Of a DNA stretch of 64,000 nt, positions 63,921 to 64,000 are shown in pieces (position 1 is the stretch's first letter; each line of letters starts with the position of its first letter). Made by a program: the position numbers and the translations under genes. The stretch lies in the NCBI RefSeq assembly GCF_900102685.1, contig NZ_FMZA01000006.1, positions 115,767 to 179,766 on the forward strand, written 5' to 3'. The notes under the pieces are model-generated. The model was not told the origin of the DNA, searched no databases, and saw only the letters and a program-made list of their open reading frames with translations. This stretch comes from Melghirimyces thermohalophilus (GTDB lineage: Bacteria; Bacillota; Bacilli; Thermoactinomycetales; DSM-45169).

Positions 63921-64000
63921 TGTACCCATAGGGCACAAGTCTCGCCAAGTCACTCCGCTCCCGGGTCTCGCTATGTACCCATAGGGCACAAGTCTCGCCA
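63921..64000. repeat. Direct repeat running off the right edge
   Basis: A 27-base unit beginning TGTACCCATAGGGCACAAGT occurs at 63921-63947 and again, identically, at 63974-64000, a period of 53 bases. The intervening 26 bases contain a partial copy (GGGTCTCGCTA against AAGTCTCGCCA). The array probably continues beyond the window. Confidence 0.8.

Noticed and set aside
63921..64000. Possible CRISPR array (27-base repeat, 26-base spacer)
   Set aside because: Only two copies are visible, the spacer contains a partial repeat copy, and no cas genes lie nearby. A plain tandem repeat explains it better.

Overview
The window looks like a chromosomal segment of a Gram-positive, endospore-forming member of the Bacillales. 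By eye it is moderately GC-rich (roughly the mid 50s percent), with strong AAGGAGG-type ribosome binding sites and many GTG or TTG starts. The gene order rpsD-tyrS-(PBP)-acsA-acuA-acuC-...-ccpA-aroA-...-ytxH-ytxG is the Bacillus arrangement. Sporulation families (RsfA, CotF-like, YjcZ-like, CgeB-like) are present. A Thermoactinomycetaceae-type host is plausible, but that is inference.

Layout. 0-2 kb: end of a phosphonate-type ABC importer (binding protein, permease, ATPase). 2.5-18.8 kb: housekeeping and sporulation genes. These include a stand-alone mraY, ubiB with a phasin-like partner, a kinase-like gene behind a possible attenuator, a YerD-type glutamate-synthase-like flavoprotein, a cytosolic-looking Cu/Zn SOD, YaaL, YpuI, a TPR protein, nagA, two RsfA-type genes and ytxJ. 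A decayed zinc alcohol dehydrogenase lies at 11.7-12.2 kb. 18.9-29.8 kb: a probable spore-surface locus. It holds a CgeB-like glycosyltransferase with an extra C-terminal domain, an SqdB-like epimerase, a Gfo/Idh oxidoreductase, a DegT aminotransferase, a hexapeptide acyltransferase, a second epimerase, two small LSm-like coat-type proteins, a 27-aa peptide, five tandem 30-38-aa single-helix proteins, two small CotF-like proteins and a second glutamate-synthase-like protein without the iron-sulfur cysteines.

30-36.8 kb is a patchwork: a MetE-like methyltransferase, an LPDTS-anchored surface protein, a frameshifted hydrolase, and an acetamidase/formamidase behind a structured leader. The two halves of a broken iron-type alcohol dehydrogenase flank this patch. 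36.8-43.3 kb carries a complete seven-gene operon equivalent to the little-understood E. coli yhfYUTVSXW genes: PRD protein, DUF2620, membrane protein, phosphotriesterase-like, PLP aminotransferase-like, alanine-racemase-like and phosphopentomutase-like. This is the most coherent candidate for an undescribed pathway.

43.5-64 kb is conserved core: an isocitrate/isopropylmalate dehydrogenase-family enzyme, NagZ-type GH3, ytxG/ytxH, EamA, an ECF sigma/anti-sigma pair, aroA (DAHP synthase-chorismate mutase), ccpA, acuC/acuA (no acuB), acsA, a class A PBP with an FN3-like tail, tyrS behind a tyrosine T-box, rpsD with a long leader, and trmB. A direct repeat runs off the right edge. No rRNA, tRNA, IS element or convincing CRISPR was seen.
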